The notes beneath the pieces were generated by a model. It had not been told where the DNA came from and did no database searches. It was given only the letters and a program-made list of their open reading frames with translations. Position numbers and translations under genes: made by a program. A DNA stretch of 64,000 bases from Paracoccaceae bacterium (GTDB lineage: Bacteria; Pseudomonadota; Alphaproteobacteria; Rhodobacterales; Rhodobacteraceae), in contig JAHDEX010000010.1 of assembly GCA_020628545.1 (NCBI GenBank), positions 1-64,000 of the forward strand. The letters are read 5' to 3'. Below, one piece after another: positions 27,757 through 37,569 of this stretch (position 1 is the stretch's first letter; each line of letters begins with the position of its first letter).

Positions 27757-28380
27757 ATGCTTGGTAAAATTAAGACTGCGGTGGGGGCCGCACTCACGTT
27801 GACTGCACTGGCCGGGGCTGCCTCGGCCCAATGCCTGAACCAGGAAGACATGCGCCGTGGCGTCATTGTCACATTCGAGAACCAATCATCGGTTGCGATG
27901 CGGCGGACGCCAACTGGGCTTGTTGAAGTCACAGAAACCTATGCAGCAGAAGACAAGACCATCAAATTCGTCGGTGAGCATGGCCTCTATTTCACCGAAG
28001 AAGTGACGATGGTTGCGGCACGTCCCGAAGACGCCTCTCGGCTAGAGATTATCTTTGATACCTCCTCATCAGAGTTGCCGAAGCCGGAGGTTGGGACATT
28101 CTGGTCGGGTGAAACGCTCAACATCTTTGCGGATGGTGTGCAACGCTCCGAGCTGTACGACGTTTTCTTCCTCGACGCGCCTGTGACACGTGTCTCTGGG
28201 TGTGAATATGAAACGATCCACGCGGTCGTTGAGTATCGCTGGCCAGACGATGAGTTTGGTGTGTCGCTGCTTTACGCTTACCTGCCTGCGCTGGACACGG
28301 CTTATATTTTGGCCAGCAGCACCGGCATAGCGGACACAGTTCTGAACGTCCCCGTCGCAATTGAACCTGCGACATTCTAA
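27757..28380 (+). CDS. Secreted protein of unknown function
   Basis: A 207-residue protein with a clear Sec signal peptide (residues 1-24, ending GAASA before QCLNQEDM). The mature part is beta-strand-rich and acidic with cysteines near the start (Cys26) and mid-protein (SGCEYET), which could form a disulfide. The start at 27757 follows AGAAGGAAC. An N-terminal extension in the same frame lacks such a site. No family recognised. A strong terminator follows. Confidence 0.7.
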   Translation: MLGKIKTAVGAALTLTALAGAASAQCLNQEDMRRGVIVTFENQSSVAMRRTPTGLVEVTETYAAEDKTIKFVGEHGLYFTEEVTMVAARPEDASRLEIIFDTSSSELPKPEVGTFWSGETLNIFADGVQRSELYDVFFLDAPVTRVSGCEYETIHAVVEYRWPDDEFGVSLLYAYLPALDTAYILASSTGIADTVLNVPVAIEPATF

Positions 28381-28415
28381 GTTGCTAATTTAAGATAGAC
28401 CTTTGTTTTTTTGAA

Positions 28416-28442
28416 AAGGGCGGTCGTTATTCGGCCGCCCTT
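28416..28442. terminator. Bidirectional terminator between convergent genes
   Basis: AAGGGCGGTCG pairs with CGGCCGCCCTT (one G-U, 11 bp) around TTATT. It is followed by ATTTCGTTTG on the plus strand and by TTCAAAAAAACAAAG on the minus strand. The stem overlaps the last codons of the minus-strand gene. Confidence 0.8.
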
Positions 28443-29392
28443 ATTTCGTTTGCGCCAAATGCGAAATGCCCACTAGCATGTAAGGCATCAAGCGTCTCAG
28501 CAAAGACGTTTGTATGCCCCAGCGCCAGAGCATGTTTGCAGACGGTTGCGGCCAACCTCGGTTTTCCGGCTGTTTCCGTCCACCGTAGCATCCGTCGCAG
28601 ATAATTGACGTTGGTGCGCCGGGCACGTTGTGCACGGGCAAAGGCGAGCGGCGTGAGATCCCCTGTCATTGCGAGACGGCGCAGTGCGACACTGACCCCC
28701 AGATCATCGAGCGCGCGTTCTAGGCGTGGACCCAAAGCCGTGCAACGCAATGACTGCACATGCGGTTTTGTGAAAAGTGCTGCGTGAATGGCGTCAAGCC
28801 GCTGGAGGGGATCGAAAGCGATGTATGCTTGTGCCGCCGCGTCGATCATTGTTGGCGCATATCCGTAACGGCTGTGGAAATCGAGCCGACGATGCGTCCG
28901 ATAGCGCTGATCAAACCCCGTGATCTGCGGGTCCAGCGTCGCTTGCGGGCGGATGGCAAGAACTCGCGCGCCGGGCGCCGCAACACTGTAGGCCGCCGCC
29001 GCATAGCCGCCGCCGTCGGTGCCATAGAAAAGGATCTCGTCAAAATCTTCAAAGTAGCCATCGTCAATCAGACGGTCGAAGTAGGCGTAAATTTTCGGAT
29101 GTCTGAACCACCCGTCGTGCTCGGCAAAGATGCCTAAATGCGACCAGCCATCTTCTTGCACATGTCTAAAGCCAACAGGGTTGGCAGCACGGTCCCGTGC
29201 AATCACACTTTCCGCGCTTTCAAAGGTCACCAGAAGTTTCGGCCCCACCGAGATTTGCGTGGCCGCATGGCCTTTGCCAAGAAAGTTGTAGCTGCCGTAT
29301 TGATCGACCACGTCTTCTAAGGTCTCGAACCAGTCTTCGGCAGATAAACCTGCAAGATCAGTCGCTGACGCGATCTGTGGAAAGGACGACAT
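28427..29392 (-). CDS. Alpha/beta-hydrolase-like protein with Asp at the nucleophile elbow
   Basis: A 321-residue protein, not firmly assigned. A strand-turn-helix LFYGTDGGGYAAAAYSVAA (about residue 123) looks like the hydrolase nucleophile elbow Gx-Nuc-xG, with Asp where Ser is usual. Preceding strands and IRPQATLDP later fit an alpha/beta fold, and the C-terminal 90 residues are helical and basic. Similar proteins in this order are sometimes labelled PAPS reductase, which nothing here supports. It is a single gene flanked by a terminator and convergent to the secreted protein. Confidence 0.65.
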   Translation of the reverse strand: MSSFPQIASATDLAGLSAEDWFETLEDVVDQYGSYNFLGKGHAATQISVGPKLLVTFESAESVIARDRAANPVGFRHVQEDGWSHLGIFAEHDGWFRHPKIYAYFDRLIDDGYFEDFDEILFYGTDGGGYAAAAYSVAAPGARVLAIRPQATLDPQITGFDQRYRTHRRLDFHSRYGYAPTMIDAAAQAYIAFDPLQRLDAIHAALFTKPHVQSLRCTALGPRLERALDDLGVSVALRRLAMTGDLTPLAFARAQRARRTNVNYLRRMLRWTETAGKPRLAATVCKHALALGHTNVFAETLDALHASGHFAFGANEIRAAE

Positions 29393-29486
29393 CTATACCC
29401 CGATGGCAGCTCAGGCTGCTTCTGTCTAAACCCGATCTTGGGCCATTTTGCGCAGCATGTTTGCGCAATTCAGGGTCGAAACCAAC

Positions 29487-30710
29487 CTAGAAAAAGGCCT
29501 GCAATCCGGTTTGTGCGCGACCAAGGATAAGCGCATGCACGTCATGCGTGCCTTCGTAGGTGTTGACTGTCTCCAGGTTCACCATGTGGCGCATCACCGG
29601 GAAGCTATCTGAAATACCGTTGCCGCCAAGCATGTCCCGGGCCGCCCGAGCGATGTCCAGCGCTTTGCCACAGTTGTTTCGCTTCATCAGGCTGATCATT
29701 TCGGGGGCGGCTTGACCGGCGTCCATCAAGCGTCCGAGCTGCAACGCTGATTGCAACCCTAGGGTGATTTCCGTCTGCATGTCAGCGAGCTTCTTTTGAT
29801 ACAATTGTGTCTGAGCCAAAGGACGGCCAAATTGTTTGCGGTCGAGGCCGTAGCTGCGTGCCGCGTGCCAGCAGGCTTCTGCCGCACCCATTGTGCCCCA
29901 GGCGATTCCATATCGCGCGCGGTTCAGACAGCCGAACGGACCTTTGAGGCCCTGCACGCCGGGCAGCAGCGCATCCTCTCCGACGGCGACGTCCTGCATC
30001 ACAATTTCCCCAGTCACCGAGGCGCGCAGTGAAAGCTTGCCCGCGATCTTCGGTGCACTCAGCCCCGGCGTGCCTTTCTCCAGCACAAACCCGCGGATTT
30101 TGCCGCCATGCTCCTCTGATTTCGCCCAGACCACAAAAACGTCGGCGATCGGTGAGTTGCTGATCCACATTTTGGAGCCGTTCAGCACATAGCCATCATC
30201 GGTTTTTTTTGCGACGGTCTTCATACCGGCCGGGTCGCTACCCGCATCCGGCTCTGTCAGGCCGAAACATCCGATCAACTCACCGGAGGCGAGGCCGGGC
30301 AGATACTTCTGCTTGTGTGCTTCAGATCCGTAGGCGTGGATCGGGTACATCACCAAGGACGACTGGACCGACATCATGGAGCGGTAACCGCTGTCGACGC
30401 GCTCGACTTCACGCGCGATCAAGCCGTAAGTCACGTAATTCGCGCCGAGCCCGCCAAATCTTTCCGGAATTGTCGCGCCGAGCAATCCGGCACCACCCAT
30501 CAACGCGAAGATCTCCGGATCAACGGCTTCGTCGCGATAGGCTTGTGTGACGCGCGGTGCCAGCACCTCTTGCGCAAATGTCGCTGCCGCATCGCGCAAC
30601 ATCCGCTCTTCTTCGCTCAGTTGATTATTCAGACGCAGCGCGTCTTCCCAGTCAAACGTGTTCAGGTCAGGCCCGTGACCCAGTTTTGCGATTGGCGTTG
30701 CGTCGTTCAT
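29487..30710 (-). CDS. gcdH: Acyl-CoA dehydrogenase, probable glutaryl-CoA dehydrogenase
   Basis: FAD enzyme of 407 residues. FAD/substrate motifs are [16 protein letters not shown] and [16 protein letters not shown], and the catalytic base region is [17 protein letters not shown] near the C-terminus, typical of GcdH. These enzymes oxidise and decarboxylate glutaryl-CoA in lysine and tryptophan breakdown. The start at 30710 follows GGAGGGTTTGATC; a long upstream extension overlaps the divergent coxD and is rejected. It is transcribed alone. Confidence 0.9.
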   Translation of the reverse strand: MNDATPIAKLGHGPDLNTFDWEDALRLNNQLSEEERMLRDAAATFAQEVLAPRVTQAYRDEAVDPEIFALMGGAGLLGATIPERFGGLGANYVTYGLIAREVERVDSGYRSMMSVQSSLVMYPIHAYGSEAHKQKYLPGLASGELIGCFGLTEPDAGSDPAGMKTVAKKTDDGYVLNGSKMWISNSPIADVFVVWAKSEEHGGKIRGFVLEKGTPGLSAPKIAGKLSLRASVTGEIVMQDVAVGEDALLPGVQGLKGPFGCLNRARYGIAWGTMGAAEACWHAARSYGLDRKQFGRPLAQTQLYQKKLADMQTEITLGLQSALQLGRLMDAGQAAPEMISLMKRNNCGKALDIARAARDMLGGNGISDSFPVMRHMVNLETVNTYEGTHDVHALILGRAQTGLQAFF

Positions 30711-30821
30711 GATCAAACCCTCCGGCATGTGGGACAGGCATACGCCTCCGTTGCGCCCCAGACAATGGTCGCCTTGACGCGGGCGATAGAGGGTGCAGGT
30801 TGAGGGCCAAGGGAAGGAGCC

Positions 30822-31694
30822 ATGATGGACAGTATCGACGACCTGCAGGCCCGGTTGGGGAAAGGTGGCTATATCTGCGACCGCGCGCTGGCGACGGTGA
30901 CCTTTCTTGCGCTGAAGCTGGGACGGCCGCTGTTTCTTGAAGGCGAGGCGGGGACTGGGAAGACCGAAATTGCCAAGGCGATCGCCGCGATGCTGGGGCG
31001 CCGTTTGATCCGCCTGCAATGCTATGAGGGGCTGGATGCGAGCACGGCGGTTTACGAATGGAACTTCGCCGCCCAGATGATTGCGATCCGCAGCGGTGAT
31101 AGCAAAGCCGACGTTTTTTCTGATGAATACCTGATTGCGCGTCCGCTGCTTGAGGCCATGCTGCCGCAAGAGGGCGGCGCGCCGGTACTGTTGATTGACG
31201 AGATCGACCGCACCGATGCACCCTTTGAGGCCTTTTTGCTGGAAGCCCTCTCCGATTTTCAAGTCACGATCCCCGAACGCGGCCCGGTGACGGCTCCGCA
31301 GCCCCCTATTGTTATTCTGACTTCTAACCGCACCCGCGAAGTGCATGACGCTTTGAAGCGCCGGTGTCTCTATCATTGGGTTGGCTACCCTGACTTTGAC
31401 CGCGAGATGGAGATCCTCCACGCTCGCGCGCCAGAAGCTGCAAAGGAATTGAGCCAAGAAGTCGTGGCCTTCGTCCAACGCCTGCGTGGCGAAGACCTGT
31501 TCAAGAAACCGGGCGTGGCCGAAACGATTGATTGGGCGAAATGCCTGCTGGCACTGGATGTGCTGAGTCTGTCGCCAGAGGTGATCGCTGACACCTTGGG
31601 TGCCGTCCTGAAATACCAGGATGACATTCAAAAACTGCAAGGCTCTGCGGCAAAGAAAATCCTAGATGACGCTCGCGCTGCGATTTCTGCATGA
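30822..31694 (+). CDS. coxD: CoxD-type MoxR-family AAA+ ATPase
   Basis: A 290-residue MoxR-like ATPase that, by analogy with Oligotropha CoxD, helps mature the [CuSMoO2] or molybdenum site of the dehydrogenase. Walker A is [10 protein letters not shown] (about residue 42) and Walker B is [10 protein letters not shown] (about residue 123), followed by sensor 1 [19 protein letters not shown] precedes ATG at 30822 (or 30825). It is the first gene of the cox cluster and is divergent from gcdH. Confidence 0.9.
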   Translation: MMDSIDDLQARLGKGGYICDRALATVTFLALKLGRPLFLEGEAGTGKTEIAKAIAAMLGRRLIRLQCYEGLDASTAVYEWNFAAQMIAIRSGDSKADVFSDEYLIARPLLEAMLPQEGGAPVLLIDEIDRTDAPFEAFLLEALSDFQVTIPERGPVTAPQPPIVILTSNRTREVHDALKRRCLYHWVGYPDFDREMEILHARAPEAAKELSQEVVAFVQRLRGEDLFKKPGVAETIDWAKCLLALDVLSLSPEVIADTLGAVLKYQDDIQKLQGSAAKKILDDARAAISA

Positions 31695-31704
31695 GCGCCA
31701 ATTG

Positions 31705-31756
31705 TTTCTTCTTGCCCGAAATACCTTACGGGGGTCTGGGGGTGTAAAACCCCCAG
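31705..31756 (+). repeat. Dispersed post-gene repeat, copy 2, with hairpin
   Basis: TTTCTTCTTGCCCG-AAATACCTT is followed by CTGGGGG-(7)-CCCCCAG, a perfect 7-bp stem (31736-31756). It lies between coxD and coxE, 10 bases after the coxD stop. It shares its core with 18205-18250 and 55616-55648. Confidence 0.6.
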
Positions 31757-31767
31757 CGTCATCCATC

Positions 31768-33093
31768 ATGCGCCACGTCCCAATTGATCTGCCCGACGAC
31801 CCCAAACTGACAGAAAACATCACTCATTTCGCGCGCGCGCTGCGCAAGGCAGGACTCAACATCGGTTCTGGTCGCATCGCGGATGCGATAAAGGCGGTCA
31901 CCTTCGCGGGGTTCACGAACAAAGCTGACTTCTTCTGGACATTGCATGCCTGTTTTGTCTCGCGTCCCGAAGACCGGGCGGTTTTTGCGCAAATCTTCCG
32001 TCTCTACTGGCGTGACCCGCAATTTCTCGAACACATGATGACGTTTCTCACGCCGGCAGTGCGCGGTGTGCAGGAGGACCGGCGCGCGCAAGCGGCAGAA
32101 CGACGGGCAGCTCAGGCGCTCCTTCCAGATGAGGGGCCGGAGACAACGGCCGCACAACCAAAGGAAGACGATGGCACGGAAATCGACATCGACGCGCGCC
32201 AGACGACCTCTGCCGAAGAACGCCTGAAGACGCTAGATTTTGAGCAGATGACAACGGCAGAGATGGCGCAGGCGAAACGGCTCCTCGCTAGAATACAGCT
32301 GCCTGTTCCTCCGATGCCCAGCCGTCGTCTGCAAGCCTTGCCCGGCACGCGCGCGGATTGGCGTGGCACAATGCGACAAGCGATGCGCCAAGGCGGTGAA
32401 GTCGCTGAGCTGAAGACCCGAAGGCTTACGAAAAAGCCGCCTGGACTGGTTGTGCTTTGCGATATCTCTGGCTCGATGGCCGATTATTCCCGCGCCGTCC
32501 TGCATTTTGTTCATGCTGTCGCGAACCGCCCCGGACAGGGTTGGGGGGCGGTGCATGCGTTTACGTTCGGGACGCGTTTGACGAACATCACACAGCACAT
32601 GCGCACGCGGGACGTCGACGCAGCGCTGGCGATGGCGGGCGCGGAGGCCCAGGACTGGGAAGGCGGCACCCGGATCGCCTCTTGCCTGACAACGTTCAAT
32701 CGCGACTGGTCGCGTCGCGTTTTGGGGCAGGGTGCGGTGGTCTTGCTGATCACCGACGGGCTGGACCGCGACCCTGAAGGTGATCTTGCCAAGCAGATGG
32801 AGCGTCTGTCGCTGACCGCCCGTCAGGTCATTTGGCTAAACCCGCTTCTGCGGTTCGACAGTTTCGCGCCCAAGGCGCAGGGGGTTCGCGCGATGCTACC
32901 TTTTGTCGATGTTTTCCGCGCGGGGCACAACATCGCGGCTTTCGAAGGCTTGGCAGCCGCGCTCGCGGCGAGGGACAGCGGCGATAAGTCTCGGGTCATG
33001 GGGATGATGGATGCCGACAATGCGCAGGAAACGGATCGCTTGGGCTGGTCGCTGCAACATAGATTGGCGTCACTTCACAGGAGAACGCCATGA
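31768..33093 (+). CDS. coxE: CoxE-type VWA-domain protein
   Basis: A 441-residue partner of the MoxR ATPase. The N-terminal half is helical, the middle is charged (about 125-190), and the C-terminal von Willebrand A domain begins LVVLCDISGSMADYS with the MIDAS DxSxS; LLITDGLDRD gives the second metal-binding segment. The start at 31768 (MRHVPIDLP) matches the usual length; upstream in-frame sequence lies in the repeat. MoxR-VWA pairs act as metal-insertion chaperones. Confidence 0.88.
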   Translation: MRHVPIDLPDDPKLTENITHFARALRKAGLNIGSGRIADAIKAVTFAGFTNKADFFWTLHACFVSRPEDRAVFAQIFRLYWRDPQFLEHMMTFLTPAVRGVQEDRRAQAAERRAAQALLPDEGPETTAAQPKEDDGTEIDIDARQTTSAEERLKTLDFEQMTTAEMAQAKRLLARIQLPVPPMPSRRLQALPGTRADWRGTMRQAMRQGGEVAELKTRRLTKKPPGLVVLCDISGSMADYSRAVLHFVHAVANRPGQGWGAVHAFTFGTRLTNITQHMRTRDVDAALAMAGAEAQDWEGGTRIASCLTTFNRDWSRRVLGQGAVVLLITDGLDRDPEGDLAKQMERLSLTARQVIWLNPLLRFDSFAPKAQGVRAMLPFVDVFRAGHNIAAFEGLAAALAARDSGDKSRVMGMMDADNAQETDRLGWSLQHRLASLHRRTP

Positions 33094-33557
33094 TTTCATT
33101 CCAAAGTTACGATGCAGCCACCGTCGCAGCCCTTCGCGCAGGTGGCGCCGACGTCTATGGGCGCCCCGCCGAACGCGCCATGTCGGACGGCAAAGGCAAA
33201 CCCTGCCGTTGCTGTTTGGCGCAGGTGCCGGCAGGAGCCGAGATGCTGATTTGTGCCGCGCGACCATTCCCAGCACTTCAACCTTATGCAGAGACAGGCC
33301 CGATATTCCTGTGCGCTGCCGAATGTGACGCCTTTGACGGCGCAGGCGTGCCGCCGATCTTGCAAACCTCACCCACATATTTGCTGAAAGCGTATGACGT
33401 CGATCATCGTATCGTCTACGGCACCGGCCAAATCACGCCTGCCGCAGAAGTGTCTGACTACGCAGAGACCTTGCTGCAGATGGACGGCGTCGCGTTCGTC
33501 GATGTACGCTCGGCCACGAACAACTGCTTTCTGACCCGGATCACAGCTGCCTTATGA
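33090..33557 (+). CDS. DUF1203-domain protein within the cox cluster
   Basis: A 155-residue protein. The DUF1203 pattern is clear: a cysteine pair in PCRCCLAQVPAGAEMLI, then PFPALQPYAETGPIFLCA. Overlaps of 4 bases with coxE and coxF show strict coupling. DUF1203 has no established function; cysteine spacing could suit metal or sulfur handling but this is inference. It is not part of the standard cox gene list. Confidence 0.82.
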   Translation: MISFQSYDAATVAALRAGGADVYGRPAERAMSDGKGKPCRCCLAQVPAGAEMLICAARPFPALQPYAETGPIFLCAAECDAFDGAGVPPILQTSPTYLLKAYDVDHRIVYGTGQITPAAEVSDYAETLLQMDGVAFVDVRSATNNCFLTRITAAL

Positions 33558-34519
33558 CCACCCTGTCACCAACTCAGCTTGCTCTCGAATGGCACCGCGC
33601 CGGGCGGGCTATCGCCCTGGCCTTTGTGGTGGAAACTTGGGGCAGCGCCCCGCGTCCGGCCGGGAGCATGCTGGTGATCGACGCTGATGGCGCGATGGAA
33701 GGGTCGGTTTCGGGCGGATGTGTCGAAGGCGCGGTGATCTTGGAGGCGATTGATGCAATTGCGGATGGAGCGCCTCGTGTGTTGGACTTTGGCGTCAGCG
33801 ATGATGAGGCGTTTGCGGTTGGTCTGGCCTGCGGCGGGCGGATCCGCATTCTTGTAGATCCGGTTGGTTCTGCCATGCCGATTGAGGTGCTTGAGGCGCT
33901 TGTTGCGGCGAAAGAGGCGAAAACGCCGATTGCTTATGTGGCCGATCTCGCTAGCACGGCGCGACATACCGCCGCTGTGGAAGCGTATCCAGTACGCTTC
34001 CGGTCGGATCGCTCTGGTGTCGAGGACGATGATCGAACCTTTGTTGCGGTGCTTAATCCGCCGCTGCGGATGATCATTGTCGGAGCAGTTCACATCGCAC
34101 AACACTTGGTCCCGATGGCGCGGGCCTGCGGGTACGCTCCGGTCGTCATTGATCCGCGCGGTGCATTTGGCTCGGAAGCACGGTTTCCCGGCGAAGACTT
34201 GCGTGACGATTGGCCGGATGAGGCGATTGCAGCACTTGCGCCTGACGCCCGCACTGCCGTTGTGACATTGACCCATGACCCGAAACTGGACGATCCGGCG
34301 ATCATGGCCACGTTGCGGGGGCCAGCGTTCTATCTTGGTTGTCTCGGTTCGACCCGGACCCATGCAAAACGCGTTGCGCGACTGGAGGCTACGGGTTTCA
34401 CGGCTGATGAAATTGCAAAAATCCACGCGCCGGTGGGCCTCAACATCGGAGGGAAATCACCGTCTGAAATTGCGTTGAGCATCATGGCCGAAGTCACTGC
34501 AACCCTGCGAGGCCTCTGA
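33554..34519 (+). CDS. coxF: XdhC/CoxF-type molybdenum-cofactor maturation protein
   Basis: A 321-residue XdhC/CoxI-family protein. The N-terminal segment ETWGSAPRPAGSMLVID and the cysteine motif VSGGCVEGAV (about residue 54) are diagnostic. The C-terminal Rossmann part begins MIIVGAVHIAQHL, with FYLGCLGSTRTHAKR and GLNIGGKSPSEIALSI. XdhC binds Moco and aids its sulfuration and insertion into the apo-enzyme. It overlaps the DUF1203 gene and precedes coxS by 114 bp. Confidence 0.9.
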   Translation: MTTLSPTQLALEWHRAGRAIALAFVVETWGSAPRPAGSMLVIDADGAMEGSVSGGCVEGAVILEAIDAIADGAPRVLDFGVSDDEAFAVGLACGGRIRILVDPVGSAMPIEVLEALVAAKEAKTPIAYVADLASTARHTAAVEAYPVRFRSDRSGVEDDDRTFVAVLNPPLRMIIVGAVHIAQHLVPMARACGYAPVVIDPRGAFGSEARFPGEDLRDDWPDEAIAALAPDARTAVVTLTHDPKLDDPAIMATLRGPAFYLGCLGSTRTHAKRVARLEATGFTADEIAKIHAPVGLNIGGKSPSEIALSIMAEVTATLRGL

Positions 34520-34633
34520 CGTCTTGTTGCGGCGCAGCATCACGATGATGCAACTGCAGCGTGAAATGACGGTTCTCAAGACAGGTCGGCCATGCTTAAC
34601 TCTCTCCAATATTCGGTTTTTTGGGAGGAAAAC

Positions 34634-35119
34634 ATGCCGCAGGTCAAAATGACTGTGAATGGCAAATCCGTGGGAGGGGAAGTCGAAGGCCGCACGCTGC
34701 TGGTCGATTTCCTGCGCGGTGATTTACGTCTGACAGGCACCCACGTTGGGTGTGACACCAGTCAGTGCGGGGCCTGTGTGGTCCACGTCAATGGAAAAGC
34801 AGTCAAAGCCTGCACCATGTTTGCCGTTGAGGCAGACGGGGCTGACGTTGGCACAATTGAGGGGCAGGCGAATGCTGACGGCTCCCTGAACGTGATCCAG
34901 CAGGCCTTTCAGGACCATCACGGTCTGCAGTGCGGGTTCTGCACACCGGGTATGGTCATGTCGGCGGCAGCCCTGCTGAAAGACAACCCTAAGCCGTCTG
35001 AGGCTGAGGTCCGCGCATACCTTGAGGGCAATATCTGTCGCTGCACGGGCTATCATAACATCGTCAAGGCGATCATGGCGGCATCCGGTCAGGATGTAAG
35101 CGCCATCGCTGCCGAGTAA
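34634..35119 (+). CDS. coxS: Carbon-monoxide-dehydrogenase-type small subunit (2Fe-2S)
   Basis: A 161-residue iron-sulfur subunit. The plant-type [2Fe-2S] site is [18 protein letters not shown] (about residues 42-59) and the second cluster is CGFCTPGM...[13 protein letters not shown]. It passes electrons from the molybdenum centre to FAD in the medium subunit. GGGAGGAAAAC precedes the ATG. The gene order S-L-M is that of form II enzymes. Confidence 0.95.
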   Translation: MPQVKMTVNGKSVGGEVEGRTLLVDFLRGDLRLTGTHVGCDTSQCGACVVHVNGKAVKACTMFAVEADGADVGTIEGQANADGSLNVIQQAFQDHHGLQCGFCTPGMVMSAAALLKDNPKPSEAEVRAYLEGNICRCTGYHNIVKAIMAASGQDVSAIAAE

Positions 35120-35186
35120 GCGAATTTTCTAGAAAATTTGGGCCAATTCTTCGCAGAGGAATTGTTTGCCCAACAGGGAGGATACC

Positions 35187-37556
35187 ATGCCAAAGGATTC
35201 TGGCGTTATTGGCGCAAGTGACAAGCGCCGCGAAGATGTCCGGTTCTTGACCGGACGCGGACAATATACAGACGACATTCAAATCGCCGGGCAGGCTTAT
35301 GCCGCCTTCGCCCGTTCAGACGTGGCGCACGGGGAGATCGTCTCAATCGACGCGAATGCGGCCAAGGCGATGCCGGGCGTGCTTGAAGTGTTCACAGGTG
35401 AGGACTTCGCGGAGGTCGGCGGCAATCCCGCGGGCTGGCTGATCAACAGCCGCGATGGTGAACCGATGAAGGAACCCAAGCGTCCGGTTTTGGCGCACGG
35501 CAAAGTGCGCCATGTGGGCGACGCTTATGCTGCAGTGATTGCGGAGACGCCGGAACAGGCGCGTGATGCGGTTGAGGCGCTGAACGCCGAGATCAAGGAA
35601 CTGCCAGCCGTCGTTGACATGAAAGCGGCGCTTGATGGGGGTCCGCTTGTCCATGATGAGATCGAAACAAACCAGTGTTTCGACTGGGGTTGGATCGAAG
35701 ACAACCGGGCTGCAACGGATGAGGCGATCAAAAACGCCCATCACGTGACGACGTTGGAGCTGGTCAATAACCGGCTCGTGCCGAACGCGATGGAGCCACG
35801 GGCCTCGACGGGCATCTACGACCCCGGCACGGATGAGTATAAGCTTTACACCACATCCCAGAACCCGCACCTGACACGTCTGCTGATCTGCGCGTTCGTG
35901 ATGGGCATCCCGGAAAACAAGTTGACCGTGATCGCACCTGATGTGGGTGGTGGTTTCGGCTCGAAGATCTATCACTACGGCGAAGAAGCATTGGTATTGG
36001 CCGCGGCCAAGAAAGTCGGTCGCCCGGTGCGTTGGACGGCAAGCCGTTCTGAGGCTTTCCTGACCGACGCACATGGGCGCGACCATGTCACGAAGATCGA
36101 ATTGGCTGTCGATGCCGAGGGGAACTTCCAGGCCTTCCGTACAGAGACCTACGCAAACGTTGGCGCGTATCTCTCGAACTTCTCGACCGCGACACCGACC
36201 TTCCTGCACGGCACGCTGATGGCGGGCAATTACACGGTGCCGAACGTTTATGTGAACGTGAAAGCGGTCTTCACCAACACAGCACCTGTTGACGCCTATC
36301 GTGGCGCAGGGCGGCCTGAGGCGACTTACTCGCTCGAACGGGTGATCGACAAATGCGCGCGTGAAATGGGGATGGACCCCGTTGAGATGCGCCGGAAGAA
36401 CTTCATCAAGCCAGATCAATATCCATATGCGGGTGCTGCAGGGTTGGAGTACGATACAGGCAACTACGATGCGCTGATGGACAAGATGGAAGAGCTTGCA
36501 GACTTTGCGGGCTTTGAAGCGCGCCGCAAAGCGTCAGAGGCCAAGGGCCTGCTGCGCGGGCGTGGCGTGAATGCCTATATCGAAGCTTGTGGGATCGCAC
36601 CTTCGAACCTTGTCGGCATTCTTGGGTCGCGCGTCGGGCTTTATGATGCCGCAACGGTGCGCGTGAATGCCACTGGTACGCTGTCTGTCATGGTTGGCGC
36701 ACACAGCCACGGACAGGGGCATGAGACCGTGTTCCCGCAAGTGGTCGCGGATATGCTCGGCATCGACGCAGGCTCCATCGACATTGTCCATGGCGATACG
36801 TCGAAGATTCCATTTGGCATGGGGTCCTACGGATCGCGATCGCTTGCGGTTTGCGGCTCCGCTGTGGTCCGAGCAACTGAGAAGATCATCGCAAAAGCGC
36901 GGAAAATCGCAGCCCATATGCTGGAAGCCGCAGAGGGCGATGTGACCTTTGAGGATGGCAACTTTACGGTTGCAGGCACGGATAAGTCCGTCAGCTTCGG
37001 CGAAGTGGCGTTTAAGGCCTACGTACCGCACAACTTCCCGCTCGAAGACATCGAGCCCGGGTTGGAAGAGACCGCCTTCTACGATCCGGCAAACTTCACC
37101 TATCCGTCAGGGGCTTACACCTGCGAAGTTGAAGTGGACCCGGAAACCGGAAAAGTCACCATCGACAGCTTCACCGCTGTTGATGATTTTGGCAACGTGA
37201 TGAACCCCATGGTCGTTTCCGGTCAGGTTCACGGCGGGCTCGGTCAGGGTATCGGTCAGGCCATGCTGGAAAACACGATCTACGATGAAAACGGCCAGCT
37301 GAACTCGGCCTCCTACATGGACTACACCATGCCGCGCGCGGATGATCTGCCATTCTACACGGTCGACCATTCATGCGTCACACCCTGCACACACAACCCA
37401 CTGGGCGTGAAAGGTTGCGGGGAGGCTGGGGCAATTGGGTCACCACCGACAATCGTGAACGCGGTCATCGACGCGCTGCAATCGGGCGGCAAGGACGTCA
37501 CCCATATCGATATGCCCCTGACGCCTGCGCGCGTCTGGTCGGCAATGAACAGCTAA
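35187..37556 (+). CDS. coxL: Carbon-monoxide-dehydrogenase-type large subunit, form II
   Basis: A 789-residue molybdenum hydroxylase catalytic subunit. The active-site loop reads AYRGAGR (residues 370-376), the form II signature, not the AYXCSFR of proven CO dehydrogenase. Other motifs are VGGGFGSK (Moco), [11 protein letters not shown] and GCGEAGAIG with the catalytic glutamate. AGGGAGGATACC precedes the ATG. Form II enzymes may oxidise CO poorly or act on another substrate; purine or aldehyde oxidation is possible. Confidence 0.94.
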   Translation: MPKDSGVIGASDKRREDVRFLTGRGQYTDDIQIAGQAYAAFARSDVAHGEIVSIDANAAKAMPGVLEVFTGEDFAEVGGNPAGWLINSRDGEPMKEPKRPVLAHGKVRHVGDAYAAVIAETPEQARDAVEALNAEIKELPAVVDMKAALDGGPLVHDEIETNQCFDWGWIEDNRAATDEAIKNAHHVTTLELVNNRLVPNAMEPRASTGIYDPGTDEYKLYTTSQNPHLTRLLICAFVMGIPENKLTVIAPDVGGGFGSKIYHYGEEALVLAAAKKVGRPVRWTASRSEAFLTDAHGRDHVTKIELAVDAEGNFQAFRTETYANVGAYLSNFSTATPTFLHGTLMAGNYTVPNVYVNVKAVFTNTAPVDAYRGAGRPEATYSLERVIDKCAREMGMDPVEMRRKNFIKPDQYPYAGAAGLEYDTGNYDALMDKMEELADFAGFEARRKASEAKGLLRGRGVNAYIEACGIAPSNLVGILGSRVGLYDAATVRVNATGTLSVMVGAHSHGQGHETVFPQVVADMLGIDAGSIDIVHGDTSKIPFGMGSYGSRSLAVCGSAVVRATEKIIAKARKIAAHMLEAAEGDVTFEDGNFTVAGTDKSVSFGEVAFKAYVPHNFPLEDIEPGLEETAFYDPANFTYPSGAYTCEVEVDPETGKVTIDSFTAVDDFGNVMNPMVVSGQVHGGLGQGIGQAMLENTIYDENGQLNSASYMDYTMPRADDLPFYTVDHSCVTPCTHNPLGVKGCGEAGAIGSPPTIVNAVIDALQSGGKDVTHIDMPLTPARVWSAMNS

Positions 37557-37569
37557 GGAGGGCTGAAAC

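Noticed and set aside
30711-31640. N-terminal extension of gcdH
   Set aside because: Antisense to coxD; ATG 30710 has GGAGG and gives the normal length.
35343-36419. Minus-strand open frame of 358 codons over coxL
   Set aside because: Shadow of coxL; His/Arg/Cys-rich composition unlike a real protein.
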